This document shows, one piece after another, positions 45,099 to 56,077 of a DNA stretch of 64,000 nucleotides. A program made the position numbers and the translations under genes. The stretch is from Pseudomonadota bacterium (GTDB lineage: Bacteria > Myxococcota_A > UBA796 > UBA9615). The first letter of the stretch is position 1. Every line of letters begins with the position of its first letter. The DNA lies in the NCBI GenBank assembly GCA_024229515.1, contig JAAESI010000193.1:1-64000 (forward strand), read 5' to 3'. The notes beneath the pieces were generated by a model that searched no databases, was not told the origin of the DNA, and saw only the letters and a program-made list of their open reading frames with translations.

Positions 45099-47212
45099 CT
45101 CCGCCTCTTCTGATCGACCTCATCCAGCTGCCTGACGGGAAGCGCGAACTCGAACCGGCTCCCCTCGCCCAGACGCGACTTCACTACCACGCTGCCGCCA
45201 TGCGCCGCCACGATGTGCTGCACGATACTGAGCCCGAGGCCGGTTCCGCCAACCTCTCGGGTCATGTGATCGCCGCCTCGGTAGAACTTCTCGAACAGGT
45301 GCGGCACTTCCTTCGGATCGATGCCGGGACCGTGATCCTGGACTGACAGGACGATGCGCTCGTCCTCCATCCGCACGCCCATTTCGATCCTCTTGTCGTC
45401 CAGGCTGTACTTCACCGCGTTACTCATCAGGTTGATCAATGCCTGGATGATCGCGTCGCGGTCGAAGGCTGTCGGGGGGAGGCCCTCGGCCACCGTGGTG
45501 GTGAGGGTGAACCCTTCCTTGCGCACGTAGTCGCCGGTGATCTTCTCCACCTCGTAGACCGCGTCGCCGATGTCGCCCATGCCGATCTGGAACTTCTTGC
45601 GCCCTTCTTCGATGCGGGCGAAGTCGAGCACGTTGTTGATCAGGCGGGTGAGCCGCTCGGCTTCGCTGACGATGTTGCGGTGGTACTCGGCCTGCTTGTC
45701 GCCGCTGGGCACGGCCCCGAGGGCGAGCATCTCCGCCATGATCCGGATGGTCGTCAGGGGGGTCCGCAGCTCGTGGCTGACCGAGCTGACGAAGTCGCTC
45801 TTGAGGCGCGCGATCTCGACCTCGCGGGCGACGGCGCGGCCGATGACCACGATGCCGACGAGGATGATCACCAGCAGCGCGAAGATCATCCCCAGCCGCA
45901 CGTAGCGGGCCTGGGCGCGGGCGCGGCCGAACACCGCTTCCCCGCGGGTCACCGCCAGCGAGTAGCCGGGGAGCCACGGCTCCAGTGACTGCACCACCTT
46001 GAAGCCGGGGCTCGGGGGGGCTGACTCGTCCGGGCGGCCGCTGACGAGCTCGGTGGCGAACTCCGGGTTGGCGCGGGCGAGCGTGGTGATCGACGCCTCC
46101 AGCTCCGCCTTGACCCCGCGATCGTCGAGCACGGCGATGATCTGCCGGCCCTTGCCGCCCTGGCTCCACCACCGGTCGGCGACCAGCAGCGTGCGGTCGG
46201 CCGAGGGGAGCGACTGCAACGAGAAGGTGGCGCGTCGGCGCTCGAGCTGGCGGGCGTCCGCGGCGATGGCGGGCAAGGCGGCGAGCACCGCGGCCTGATC
46301 CGATTGCTGGGTGATCCGGGCATCGAGGCGGCGGCGCACGGCGCGCAGATCCGGCCCCTCCCCGCGCACGAGGCGGATGAGCCCGTCGCCGTCCAGCTGC
46401 CCCAGGATGCGGTAGGCCAGCGCGGTCTCCCCGTAGCCGCCGAACGTCCACGAGCCGCGTAGGAGCACGTCCAGCAGTTCGACGAGGCGGTCGGCCGCGT
46501 CGGTCTCCCGCCCCATGGCGCTCAGGGCCACCGACGTCTGGTAGGTGGCGAGCAGGTCGATGGGGAAGTCGTTCAGATCGAGATCGCCGGCGTGGGCCGT
46601 GGCCGCCTCTTCCCACTCGTGCAGGGCCTCGGCGGGCCTCCCCGCTTTGAGCAGGCTGCGGGCCCGGGCGAGCCGGGCGATCCCGCGGCCGCGCTGGCCC
46701 GGGATGAGCCGCAGGGCGCTTCCGTAGGCGGCGACGGCGGCGTCGTAGTCCTCCCGTAGGAACTCGGCTTCTTCGCCCGAGCGCAGCAGGGGGCCGAGGT
46801 AGGCGCGGTCGCCGGAGCGGCGGGTCGACGACGTGCGCGTGGTCGCCGCGCGTCGGGGGAATCGCAGCTCTCCGGCGCCGTCCAGGACGAGCACGTCGGC
46901 GACGCGGGACTCGGCCCCCCGGAGGCTCTCGGCGGCGCTGCCGGGGTCGCTGATCCAGGCGCCGCCCGAGGCGACGGCGGTGGCATCCAGGTCGCCCAGG
47001 AGCGTCTCCATGCGCTCGCCGAGGTCCCGGTGGAGCACGGCCGCCATCTCCTTGGCCCGCTCGCGCAGGGTCGCTTCGTAGAGCGTCTCTTCCTGGAGCA
47101 CCGCCTGGACGCCGTACCAGGCCAGCACGATGCCGGGGATGACCACGGAGACCACGAGCATGCCGACCAGGCGGTTGCTGATGGAGCTTCGGCTCAGGAA
47201 TCGGCGGACCAC
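45095..47212 (-). CDS. Sensor histidine kinase with large periplasmic domain
   Basis: A 705-residue inner-membrane kinase. A first membrane helix lies at about 15-38, followed by some 380 residues of extracytoplasmic sequence that includes TPR-like helices (AYGSALRLIPGQRGRGIARL). The second helix (FALLVIILVGIVVIG) leads to the phospho-acceptor His480 in FVSSVSHELRTPL and a full HATPase with INNVLDFARIEEG, the DHGPGIDPKE box and GGTGLGLSIVQHI. No HAMP domain is obvious. Translation starts at GTG 47212, 10 nt after a TACACT box. It heads a seven-gene operon and is divergent from the rhomboid gene. Confidence 0.93.
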   Translation of the reverse strand: MVRRFLSRSSISNRLVGMLVVSVVIPGIVLAWYGVQAVLQEETLYEATLRERAKEMAAVLHRDLGERMETLLGDLDATAVASGGAWISDPGSAAESLRGAESRVADVLVLDGAGELRFPRRAATTRTSSTRRSGDRAYLGPLLRSGEEAEFLREDYDAAVAAYGSALRLIPGQRGRGIARLARARSLLKAGRPAEALHEWEEAATAHAGDLDLNDFPIDLLATYQTSVALSAMGRETDAADRLVELLDVLLRGSWTFGGYGETALAYRILGQLDGDGLIRLVRGEGPDLRAVRRRLDARITQQSDQAAVLAALPAIAADARQLERRRATFSLQSLPSADRTLLVADRWWSQGGKGRQIIAVLDDRGVKAELEASITTLARANPEFATELVSGRPDESAPPSPGFKVVQSLEPWLPGYSLAVTRGEAVFGRARAQARYVRLGMIFALLVIILVGIVVIGRAVAREVEIARLKSDFVSSVSHELRTPLTTIRIMAEMLALGAVPSGDKQAEYHRNIVSEAERLTRLINNVLDFARIEEGRKKFQIGMGDIGDAVYEVEKITGDYVRKEGFTLTTTVAEGLPPTAFDRDAIIQALINLMSNAVKYSLDDKRIEMGVRMEDERIVLSVQDHGPGIDPKEVPHLFEKFYRGGDHMTREVGGTGLGLSIVQHIVAAHGGSVVVKSRLGEGSRFEFALPVRQLDEVDQKRRR

Positions 47213-47222
47213 GGACCGGCGG

Positions 47223-47228
47223 AGTGTA
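47223..47228 (-). promoter_or_regulatory. Putative -10 box (TACACT) of a leaderless transcript
   Basis: TACACT on the minus strand ends 10 nt before the GTG of the sensor kinase gene, without a Shine-Dalgarno sequence. Confidence 0.4.
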
Positions 47229-47248
47229 CATCGGGAAGGGGAGGTCTA

Positions 47249-48733
47249 TTGTTCCGGTCCTTGGCGCACAAGCACCCCGACGACGACCGCCCCAAGCGGC
47301 TCGTCCACCACACCCCCCTGAAGCGGTGGAGCCCGATCACGCGGGAGGAGCGCAAGGAGACGCGGGCGTTCGTGGATCGGTTGGTGGCATTCCCCCACCT
47401 GACCGTGGGTACCTCGGTGTTCCTGGCGTGGGGGTACCTGGTGCAGCTGGTGCTGGGGTGGCCGATCAGCTTCCTGCTGCCCCCGTCGGCGGGCGGCTCG
47501 TACCTGGCGACGGAGATCCTGGGCGAACGGCTGGGCTGGTTGGACGCGGACCTCGTGATGGCGGGGGAGGGGTGGCGGCTGCTGAGCTGCACGATGCTCC
47601 ACGGCTCGCTCCTGCACGTCGCCGGCAACGCCCTCGTCCTCTACTTCCTCGGCCGCATCGTCGAGAACCTCTACGGCCGCGCAGCCTTCCTCGTCACCTA
47701 CGTGGGCGCGGGTGCGGCGGGGGCGGCGCTGTCGATCTCGACCGGCATCGAGCACTCGATCGGGGCCAGCGGCGCGATCCTGGGGATGCTCGGCGTCACC
47801 TTCGTGCTCGGCCTGAAGCACAAGGACGCGATCCCCAAGCCGCTGCGTGACTACTTCCGCACCGACATGTGGGTGTTCGTGTTCCTCGTCGGGCTGCTCT
47901 CGCTGCTTCCGTTTGTCGACTGGGCCGGCCACCTCGGCGGCTTCCTGTTCGGCGTGCTGATCGGCGCAGTGTGGCCTCCGCGGGCGATCGTCGGACGGCC
48001 GAATCCCCAGGCGGCGCAGATTCAGATGGCCGCCGCTGGCGCTGCCCTGGGCGTCTTCCTGTTCGCCGCCGCCGTGGTCGGGTCGCGCATCCCCACCGTC
48101 CAGGACTACCTCCCCAACGAAGACCTGCACGCCATGTACGCGGCCATCGACCGGGATGACCCCGAAGCGGTCAAGCGGATCGCGGACCGGCTGGAGGATA
48201 AGTTCGAAGGCAAGCCCGAGCTGCAGCACGCCCTGGGGCAGGTCTTCAGCTCGGTCGGCGACTACGACCGCAGCCTCGCCTGCTACCGCGCCTTCGAGAA
48301 CCTCGCGGGCGACGCGATCGCGAACGACACCTGGGAGAACGACGTCGCCTGGGTGCTGTTCGTCGGGTGGCCGGACGACCGCACGAAGGTGCGCGAGGGC
48401 ATGCGCCGGGTCCGCAAGGCGTTGCGGGAAGAGCCCGACGACCCCGCGATGCTCAACACCCTGTCCTACGGGCAGGTGCTGTCCGGCAAGGCCAAGGAGG
48501 GCGAGGAGCTGTCGGCGGAGTTGATGGGCAACAAGATCCTCGCGCAGGACCGCCAGGTCGACGTCTACATCCACATCCTCACCCTGCTGGCGCTGGATCG
48601 CGGGGACGAGGCGCTGGAGGAGTGGAACGAGTACGCCCCCGACTTCCCCGCGGGCGAGGTGATTCGGTACGGTGACATCGCGAGGATCAAGGACCGCGCG
48701 GAGGCCGAGCTGAGGGCGGCCGAGCTGCTCTAG
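47249..48733 (+). CDS. Rhomboid-family intramembrane protease with TPR-like C-terminus
   Basis: A 494-residue protein. The rhomboid core has HGSLLHVAGNALVLYFLG, the catalytic serine Ser174 in SIGASGAILG and catalytic His228 in WAGHLGGFLFG; about six membrane helices are visible. After a last helix (about 252-275) the C-terminal 210 residues are soluble TPR-like helices (LQHALGQVFSSVGDYDRSLA). The start is TTG 47249, supported by GGGGAGG a few bases upstream. The protease should cleave membrane proteins within the bilayer. Nearby membrane or MYXO-CTERM-type helices are possible substrates, but that is inference. Confidence 0.9.
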   Translation: MFRSLAHKHPDDDRPKRLVHHTPLKRWSPITREERKETRAFVDRLVAFPHLTVGTSVFLAWGYLVQLVLGWPISFLLPPSAGGSYLATEILGERLGWLDADLVMAGEGWRLLSCTMLHGSLLHVAGNALVLYFLGRIVENLYGRAAFLVTYVGAGAAGAALSISTGIEHSIGASGAILGMLGVTFVLGLKHKDAIPKPLRDYFRTDMWVFVFLVGLLSLLPFVDWAGHLGGFLFGVLIGAVWPPRAIVGRPNPQAAQIQMAAAGAALGVFLFAAAVVGSRIPTVQDYLPNEDLHAMYAAIDRDDPEAVKRIADRLEDKFEGKPELQHALGQVFSSVGDYDRSLACYRAFENLAGDAIANDTWENDVAWVLFVGWPDDRTKVREGMRRVRKALREEPDDPAMLNTLSYGQVLSGKAKEGEELSAELMGNKILAQDRQVDVYIHILTLLALDRGDEALEEWNEYAPDFPAGEVIRYGDIARIKDRAEAELRAAELL

Positions 48734-48738
48734 CCCCT

Positions 48739-48754
48739 CCGAAGCAGTCTTCGG
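48739..48754 (+). terminator. Short hairpin after the rhomboid gene
   Basis: CCGAAG-CAGT-CTTCGG forms a 6-bp stem 5 bp after the stop codon, followed by an A-rich rather than T-rich stretch, so it may be a weak terminator. Confidence 0.3.
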
Positions 48755-48800
48755 GACTCCAAATACAAATACTCCGTATGTTCTCATACAAACCATGGGC

Positions 48801-48806
48801 TATGGT
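48801..48806 (+). promoter_or_regulatory. Putative -10 box (TATGGT) of a leaderless transcript
   Basis: TATGGT lies 6 nt before ATG 48813 in an unusually AT-rich 60-bp gap. If used, it favours 48813 over the upstream in-frame ATG at 48795. Confidence 0.35.
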
Positions 48807-48812
48807 TGGCAC

Positions 48813-50779
48813 ATGGGACTCGCGGATTACGAGATCGTCGGCACCATCGGGCGCGATTCAGACGGCCTGCTGCTGGCCTGGCGTGATGCTCCCATCGCCG
48901 TACGCGGCCTCTACGCGCTCCACGTCGTGGAACCCAGCCAGGCCACCGATCGGCACTTCCCCCGCCGCCTCGTAGGCGAAGCCGCCTGCGGAGGACGCGC
49001 CGACCACGAAGGGCTGGTCCGGGTCCATGAAGTGGTGGTCGACGACGAGCTCGCCGCGGTGGTCACCGACTACGTCGACGGCCACTCCGTCGACGAGGTG
49101 CTGGACCGCCACGCCGCCTCGGGCGAGGCGATCGCCACCGAAGCGGTGCTGGAGTTGGTGGCGCACGTGCTGGATGCGACCCACCACGTGCACTCGCTGG
49201 ACGGTCAGGGTCCTCAGCACCACGGCCGGATCACGCTCGCGAAGGTGATGTTGACCGCCGACGGCGGGGTCAAGCTGCTGGGCGTGGGCATCGCCCCGGA
49301 CCGGGCCGAGCGGCGCTCCCGCGAGCGGCTGGGCGCCGCCGTCGACCAGTACGCGATCGGGCTGGTCTTCCTGGATCTGCAGCTGGGCCGACGGGTGTCC
49401 TGGGACGAATCCCTGCACCCCACCAAGGGCAAGTGGCCGCGCACCCTCGAGGAGGGGCTGCGCGAGCTGAGCCTCAAGGACCCGTGCCTGCCCGTGCTGC
49501 TGCGCATGCTCGCCCCGCTGCCGGAGGACCGCTACCCGACCTGCGCGGCCGCGGCCCTGGAGCTGCGGCGGGTGCGCGCCGGCTTCCCCGAGGGGGCTGC
49601 GCAGCCGGGCTTCGCCGCGTACGAGGTGGAGGCGCTGCGCAACGACGATTGCGACACGACGCAGCTGGAGGACGAGGACCTCGCCTCGGAGTGGTCGGTG
49701 CAGGCCGCGCCCGAGCCGTGGGAGGTGCTGGAGCCGCTCACCCAAGACCGTGACCGTGCCGTTCGCCAACGCGTTCACGCCGAGGGCCTCCAACTGGCCG
49801 CGGGAGACCTCGACCCTCGAGGTCGTGAACATCGCGCCGGTGCCGACGGTCGTGGAGACGCTGCCCGCGCCGCCGTCCGAGGCCGTGACGCTGCCTCCCC
49901 CGTCCGACGGCTTCGAGCCCTACGTGGCCGGCCCCGAGCCGGACGCGACCATGCCCCCCGCGGACGCGCAGGTGACGCTGCCGCCCCCGCCGAAGGTCGT
50001 GCCCCCGCGCCGTCGTCGGCGCCGTTGGCCCAAGACCGTCGGCATGGACAACGCCGGGTATGGCTCGGACCCCGTTGTGCAGTACCAACTGGCCGAAGAG
50101 ATGCCGGAGGACAGCGGGGGCGTCGAGATCGACCTCAACCTCGGCAGCGCCTCGACGAACCTCGCCCTCCAGCCGCGGCTCTACACCGACAGCACGCCCG
50201 CGGCGCTGGTTCCGCCGCCCGAGCCGGCGCCGGCTCCGGCCGAGCCCGCCGCCTCGCTTTGGCTGCAGGCGAGCGAGACCGCGATCATGGACCGGCCCGC
50301 GCCCGCGCCGTCCGCCCACGGTCCCGCCCCCATGACTCCACCGCTGTCAGCCGCCGAACAGACGCTCCCGCCGGGCCGTCCGAGGCGCCCCGTCCGCTCT
50401 CGGCCGGGCCGGAAGCGGACGGCGAAGTCCAAGACCGGCCGACGGTCGCGCGGCGGCAGGTCCCGGTCGCGGTGGACGCGGGGCTCCGGTTGGGTCGTGC
50501 GTCAGCCCGAGGGACGACGGGGTCCGCGCCGGCCCGCGGATGCCGAGACCACCAGCAGCGGGCTGATGCGCCGCTGGGGTGTCAACGAGTGGCTCGATCG
50601 CAGCAACGTGCTCAAGGGACTGGCGATCGGGCTCGCCGTGCTCGTGCTGATGTTCACCTTCAAGATGTTCAAGCGGGCCTGGGCGGCTCGCTCCCGCCGC
50701 GGAGCGAGCCGCCCAGGAGGCCGCGGGTGATGTGCACCCCGACCTGCTGCCCGACAGCAACCCGAATCGGATCGACTGA
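48813..50779 (+). pseudogene. Pseudokinase-like membrane protein gene with apparent frameshifts
   Basis: The first 260 residues have a Ser/Thr-kinase fold outline (YEIVGTIGRDSDGLLLAW, HGRITLAKVMLTADGGVKLL), but the Lys of VAIK, the Asp of HRD and the DFG Asp (here GVG) are all absent, so it is a pseudokinase. At about 49743 (CTCACCCAAGACC) strong codon bias jumps from one frame to another; removing one C restores LTKTVTVPFAN. Probable further shifts occur near 50365, 50500 and 50690. The reconstructed protein has a Pro-rich middle, a late membrane helix (LAIGLAVLVLMFTFKMF) and ends DLLPDSNPNRID. It is either a decaying gene or a run of homopolymer errors. An in-frame ATG also lies at 48795. 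Confidence 0.7.
50681..50714. other. Perfect 14-bp hairpin at the end of the pseudokinase gene
   Basis: GGGCGGCTCGCTCC and GGAGCGAGCCGCCC pair without mismatch across a 6-nt loop. It coincides with the last apparent frame change and lies about 75 bp before the convergent ribE stop, so it could be a terminator or a spot where sequence reads compress. Confidence 0.55.
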
Positions 50780-50787
50780 GGCGGCTC

Positions 50788-51477
50788 TTACAGGCCGTCG
50801 GGCTCGGGGGGCATCGTGGGGTCCATGGGTACCTGCTTCGCCGGAGCGGTGCTCCCCCGTTCGACGAGCCCGGGGACCCGCACGCCGGACGCGGTGAAGC
50901 GCTCGACGTACTTGCCCAGCATGTCCACCTCGATGTTGACGCTGGCGCCGGGGCCCTTGGTCTGCAGCGTGGTCTGCAGCTGCGTGTGCGGTACGATCAT
51001 CACCTCCACCGAGGAGGCGGCGTCGTTGACCCGGTTGATCGTCAGGGAGATCCCGTCGACGGCGATCGATCCCTTGGAGATGACGTAGCGCATCAGCCCG
51101 CGGGGGAGCGCGAAGTGCACGCGAATGCCTTCGCCGCTGGGTTCCCGGGCTGCCACCGAGCCGACCCCGTCGACGTGACCGGTGACGAAGTGCCCGCCGA
51201 GGCGGTCGCCCACCTTCAGCGCCCGCTCGAGGTTCACCACCGAGCCGCGCTTGAGCGAGCCGAGGGTCGTCAGGTCCACCGACTCGCTGCTGACCTCGAC
51301 CTGGAACTTGCTGTCCTGGAAATCGATGACGGTCAGGCATGCACCGTCGATGGCGATGCTCTCGCCGAGCTCGTAGTCGTGGACGTCCCAGCCGCCGGAG
51401 ATGGTCAGCGCGCGCCCCTTGGGCACCTTGCGTGACGTCATCACCTTGCCGGTCGCAGTGATGATTCCCGTGAACAT
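50788..51477 (-). CDS. ribE: Riboflavin synthase, alpha chain
   Basis: A 229-residue riboflavin synthase, which dismutates two 6,7-dimethyl-8-ribityllumazines into riboflavin. It begins MFTGIITATGKV and shows the internal duplication of the family: LGESIAIDGACLTV in the first barrel and SKGSIAVDGISLTIN in the second, with GHFVTGHVDGVG between. The ATG overlaps the ribD stop (ATGA). The C-terminus has an extra Pro-rich stretch. ribBA and ribH, which often follow, are not present: the operon ends here against the convergent pseudokinase gene. Confidence 0.93.
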   Translation of the reverse strand: MFTGIITATGKVMTSRKVPKGRALTISGGWDVHDYELGESIAIDGACLTVIDFQDSKFQVEVSSESVDLTTLGSLKRGSVVNLERALKVGDRLGGHFVTGHVDGVGSVAAREPSGEGIRVHFALPRGLMRYVISKGSIAVDGISLTINRVNDAASSVEVMIVPHTQLQTTLQTKGPGASVNIEVDMLGKYVERFTASGVRVPGLVERGSTAPAKQVPMDPTMPPEPDGL

Positions 51478-52640
51478 CAGGTCGCTTCCCCCGAACCGTA
51501 TCGCTCCGTCCACCAGGGCCCCGCGGGTCCGTCCGCGGTCCGGGTCTCCAGCACGATGTCATCGCCCAGACGGGTCACCGAGAACGGTGCCAGCACCGAG
51601 GCGTCTCCAGCCTCGCCCACTCCCGCGCCAAGCGCCAGAGGAACCGCGTCGCGGCCGCCGAACACCTTCGGGGCGACGTAGACGAGCCAGCGGTCGACGA
51701 CCCGGGCGTCCAGCAGGGCGCCGTGCAGCGTGGCGCCACCTTCGACGAACAGGGTCGCGATCTGACGATCGGCGAGCGCCCCCAGGGCGGCGGTCAGATC
51801 GACCTGAGAGCCGGCCCCCGCTTCGATCAGCTCGGCGCCCGCGGTTCGCAGGGCGTCGGCGCGGTCCGAGGCCAGCCCCTCGGCCGTCGTGAGGATCCAG
51901 ATCGGGCCTCCGTCGGTGGAGAACAGCCGAGCGTCGGCGGGGGTCCGAAGCTGCGAGTCGAGGACCACCCGGACCGGGTCGGGGAGGCCTTCGCGCCGTC
52001 CTTCGGAGAGCCGCACGTTCAGCCGGGGATCGTCCGCGAGCACGGTGCCGACGCCCACCGCGACCGCCTGGTGGAGCGCGCGCTGGTGCCGGGCGTGATC
52101 CCGCGCTCCGTCCCCGGTGATCCACTTGCTGCTGCCGGTGCGCGTCGCGGTGCGTCCGTCCAGCGTGACCGCGGCCTTGAGCGTGATGAACGGCCGGTGC
52201 TCCGTCATGGCGACGATGTGAGCCTCGTTCAGCGCCCGGGCGGCGTCCTCGTGCAGCCCCACCTCCACCGTCAGGCCGGCCTCGCGGAGCTTGGCGATGC
52301 CCTTGCCGGCGACGTGGGGGCTGGGGTCGACGGTGCCGACGACCACCCGCTCGACCCCGCTGCGCAGGATCGCGTCGGTGCAGGGCGGCGTGCGACCCCA
52401 GTGGCAGCACGGCTCGAGGTTCACGTAGACGGTGGCGCCCTCGGCGCGGAAGTCGATGCGTCCGAGGGCGTCGGCCTCGGCGTGGTCCTGCCCTGCGGGC
52501 TGGGTCCGGCCTTCGGCGAGCACGCGTCCGTCGCGCACCACGACGCAGCCGACCATCGGGTTTGGCCACGTTCGTCCTCGCGCGCTGGAGGCGAGCTCCA
52601 GGGCCCGCAGCATCGCCGCGCTGTCGGAGGCGACCTCCAT
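51477..52640 (-). CDS. ribD: Bifunctional riboflavin deaminase/reductase
   Basis: A 387-residue enzyme carrying out the second and third steps of riboflavin synthesis. The N-terminal deaminase domain has the zinc site HAEADAL and PCCHWGRTPPC; the C-terminal reductase domain has TLKAAVTLDGRTATRTGSSK and ATLFVEGGATLHGALL. The ATG at 52640 overlaps the nrdR stop (ATGA) and the stop overlaps ribE, so three genes are tightly coupled. Length is typical (360-390). Confidence 0.94.
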   Translation of the reverse strand: MEVASDSAAMLRALELASSARGRTWPNPMVGCVVVRDGRVLAEGRTQPAGQDHAEADALGRIDFRAEGATVYVNLEPCCHWGRTPPCTDAILRSGVERVVVGTVDPSPHVAGKGIAKLREAGLTVEVGLHEDAARALNEAHIVAMTEHRPFITLKAAVTLDGRTATRTGSSKWITGDGARDHARHQRALHQAVAVGVGTVLADDPRLNVRLSEGRREGLPDPVRVVLDSQLRTPADARLFSTDGGPIWILTTAEGLASDRADALRTAGAELIEAGAGSQVDLTAALGALADRQIATLFVEGGATLHGALLDARVVDRWLVYVAPKVFGGRDAVPLALGAGVGEAGDASVLAPFSVTRLGDDIVLETRTADGPAGPWWTERYGSGEAT

Positions 52641-53104
52641 CAGTCGGCGTCCGGCTTCACCAGGATGCTCGCGGCCAGTTCCGTGAAGTCGGCCAGCGAC
52701 TCGAACCGGCGGTACACGCTGGCGAACCGGGCGAAGCTGATCTCGTCCACATCGCGGAGCTCTTCCAGCAGCTGCAGCCCGATCGCTTCGCTGGTCACTT
52801 CGCCTTCGGGCGCGGCCTCGACCTTGGCGCTGACGCGCTCTTCGATGCGGGCGATGGCGTCGGCGCTGACGGGGCGCTTGCGGCAGGCGGTGCGCAGCGA
52901 GCGGCGGATCTTGTCGCGGTCGAACGGCTCGTGCCGCCCATCGCGCTTGACCACCATCTTGGCGCCGCCCTCCATCCGCTCGTACGTGGTGAAGCGGTGG
53001 GTGCACTTCTCACACTCGCGGCGGCGGCGGATCTCCATGCCGTCCAGCCCTGGACGTGAGTCCACGACCTTGCTGCCCTCGTGCCCGCAGGCGGGGCAGC
53101 GCAT
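52640..53104 (-). CDS. nrdR: Transcriptional repressor NrdR
   Basis: A 154-residue repressor of ribonucleotide reductase genes. The N-terminal zinc ribbon is MRCPACGHEGSKVVDSR with the second pair in ECEKCTHRFTTYER; an ATP-cone domain follows (MVVKRDGRHEPFDRDKIRRS). It lies 3 bp after glyA and overlaps ribD, a nrdR-ribD-ribE order known in many bacteria. No NrdR box pair was found in the window, so its targets are elsewhere. Confidence 0.95.
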   Translation of the reverse strand: MRCPACGHEGSKVVDSRPGLDGMEIRRRRECEKCTHRFTTYERMEGGAKMVVKRDGRHEPFDRDKIRRSLRTACRKRPVSADAIARIEERVSAKVEAAPEGEVTSEAIGLQLLEELRDVDEISFARFASVYRRFESLADFTELAASILVKPDAD

Positions 53105-53107
53105 CGA

Positions 53108-54391
53108 TCAGGCCTCGACGCCGGCGGCGAGCGTGGCGCGAGCCTGCTTCAGCCGGTCTGGGTAGATGGGGAAGGCGCTGCACAGCTCGTCCACGTCGAG
53201 GCGGATGCTCTGCTGCAGGGCGGCGTCGCCGGGGTCGGACAGGATCTGCACGATCCAGGAGCCGATCTGCTCCATCTCGTCTGTGCCCATGCCGCGGCTG
53301 GTCAGCGCCGGGGTGCCGATGCGCACGCCCGAAGTGACGAACGGAGAGCGCTGCTCGCCCGGCACGGTGTTCTTGTTCACCGTGATGCCGGCATGCTCCA
53401 GGGCCTGCTCGGCGTCCTTGCCGGTGACGTCGCCGCGGCGGAGGTCGACCAGCATCAGGTGGTTGTCGGTGCCGCCGGAGACCAGGTCGAGGCCGCCGTC
53501 CGTCAGCGTGAACGCCAGCGTCTTGGCGTTGTCGATGATCTGCTTGGCGTAGGTCTTGAATTCGGGCTCCAAGGCCTCCCCGAACGCCGCCGCCTTGGCC
53601 GCGATCACGTGCATCAGGGGACCGCCCTGCATGCCCGGGAAGACCGCCGAGTTGACCGCCTTGCCGAACTGCTTGGTCGACATCGTCATGCCCCCGCGGG
53701 GGCCGCGCAGCGTCTTGTGGGTGGTCGTGGTGACGAAGTCGCAGTGGGGGACGGGGTCGGCGTGCAGGCCGGTGCAGACCAGGCCGGCGACGTGGGCGAT
53801 GTCCGCCATCAGGAGGGCCCCGACCTCATCGGCGATGGCCTTGAACTGCGCGAAGTCGAGCTCGCGGGGGTAGGCCGAGGCGCCCACGACGATCATCTTG
53901 GGCTTGTGGGCGAGCGCCTTTTCGCGCACGTCGTTGAAGTCGATGCGGCCCGTCGCCTCGTCCACGCCGTAGGCCATGACCTCGTACAGCTTCCCGGAGA
54001 AGTTCACCGGGCTCCCGTGGGTGAGGTGGCCGCCGTGGCTCAGGTTCATGCCGAGGATGCGGTCGCCCGTCTCCAGGCTCGCCATGTAGGCGGCCATGTT
54101 GGCCTGGGCGCCGGAGTGGGGCTGCACGTTGACGCGCTCGCAGCCGAACAGTTCGCGGGCGCGCTGGCGGGCGAGGTTCTCCGCCACGTCGACGTACTCG
54201 CAGCCGCCGTAGTAGCGCTTGTTGGGGTAGCCCTCGGCGTACTTGTTGGTGAGGACGGAGCCTTGCGCCTCCAGCACCGCGGAACTGACGTAGTTCTCCG
54301 ACGCGATCATCTCCAGGCCGGTCTCCTGGCGAACGACTTCTTGGGCGATGGAGCGGGCGAGGTCGGGATCGTTCTGCTGCAGCAGGGACAT
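53108..54391 (-). CDS. glyA: Serine hydroxymethyltransferase
   Basis: A 427-residue PLP enzyme that interconverts serine and glycine and charges tetrahydrofolate. [20 protein letters not shown], the [15 protein letters not shown] segment and the PLP lysine in [14 protein letters not shown] are all present. The ATG at 54391 gives the usual length; longer readings run into rpiB. It follows rpiB by 7 bp and precedes nrdR by 3 bp. Confidence 0.96.
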   Translation of the reverse strand: MSLLQQNDPDLARSIAQEVVRQETGLEMIASENYVSSAVLEAQGSVLTNKYAEGYPNKRYYGGCEYVDVAENLARQRARELFGCERVNVQPHSGAQANMAAYMASLETGDRILGMNLSHGGHLTHGSPVNFSGKLYEVMAYGVDEATGRIDFNDVREKALAHKPKMIVVGASAYPRELDFAQFKAIADEVGALLMADIAHVAGLVCTGLHADPVPHCDFVTTTTHKTLRGPRGGMTMSTKQFGKAVNSAVFPGMQGGPLMHVIAAKAAAFGEALEPEFKTYAKQIIDNAKTLAFTLTDGGLDLVSGGTDNHLMLVDLRRGDVTGKDAEQALEHAGITVNKNTVPGEQRSPFVTSGVRIGTPALTSRGMGTDEMEQIGSWIVQILSDPGDAALQQSIRLDVDELCSAFPIYPDRLKQARATLAAGVEA

Positions 54392-54398
54392 CGTGGGG

Positions 54399-54824
54399 CT
54401 ATCCGATCTTTTCGACGCGGCGGCTGTGGCGGCCGCCCTCGAAGTCCGCGCCGACGAAGGCATCGACGATCTCCAGGGCCAGCGACGGACCGGTCACCCG
54501 GGCCCCGAGGCAGAGCACCTGGGCGTTGTTGTGGTTGCAGATCATGCGGGCGCTGAAGACGTCGCCGCAGACGCCGGCGCGCACGCCGTCGACCTTGTTG
54601 GCGGTCATCGCCATACCCTGGCCGGTGCCGCAGACGAGCACGCCGCGGTCCGCTTCGCCCGCGGCAACGGCACCCGCCACGGCCTTGCCGTAGTCGGGGT
54701 AGTCGACCGAGTCGGAGGCGTGGGTGCCGAGGTCGTTGATGTCGTGGCCGGCGGCGGCGAGGTGCTCCCCGATCGCCTGCTTCAACTCAACCCCACCGTG
54801 GTCGCAACCGATCGCGATTCGCAT
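54399..54824 (-). CDS. rpiB: Ribose-5-phosphate isomerase B
   Basis: A 141-residue isomerase (RpiB/LacAB fold) linking ribulose 5-phosphate and ribose 5-phosphate. [16 protein letters not shown], the active-site [14 protein letters not shown] with its cysteine, and [13 protein letters not shown] are typical. It sits between fabF (3 bp upstream) and glyA, a common rpiB-glyA order. Confidence 0.93.
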   Translation of the reverse strand: MRIAIGCDHGGVELKQAIGEHLAAAGHDINDLGTHASDSVDYPDYGKAVAGAVAAGEADRGVLVCGTGQGMAMTANKVDGVRAGVCGDVFSARMICNHNNAQVLCLGARVTGPSLALEIVDAFVGADFEGGRHSRRVEKIG

Positions 54825-54827
54825 CGC

Positions 54828-56066
<1,239 letters not shown>

Positions 56067-56077
56067 GATGCCTCCTG

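Noticed and set aside
52641-54400. Riboswitch (FMN or glycine) in the rib/glyA operon
   Set aside because: Genes abut or overlap, leaving no leader long enough for an aptamer, and no conserved motif is seen before ribD or glyA.
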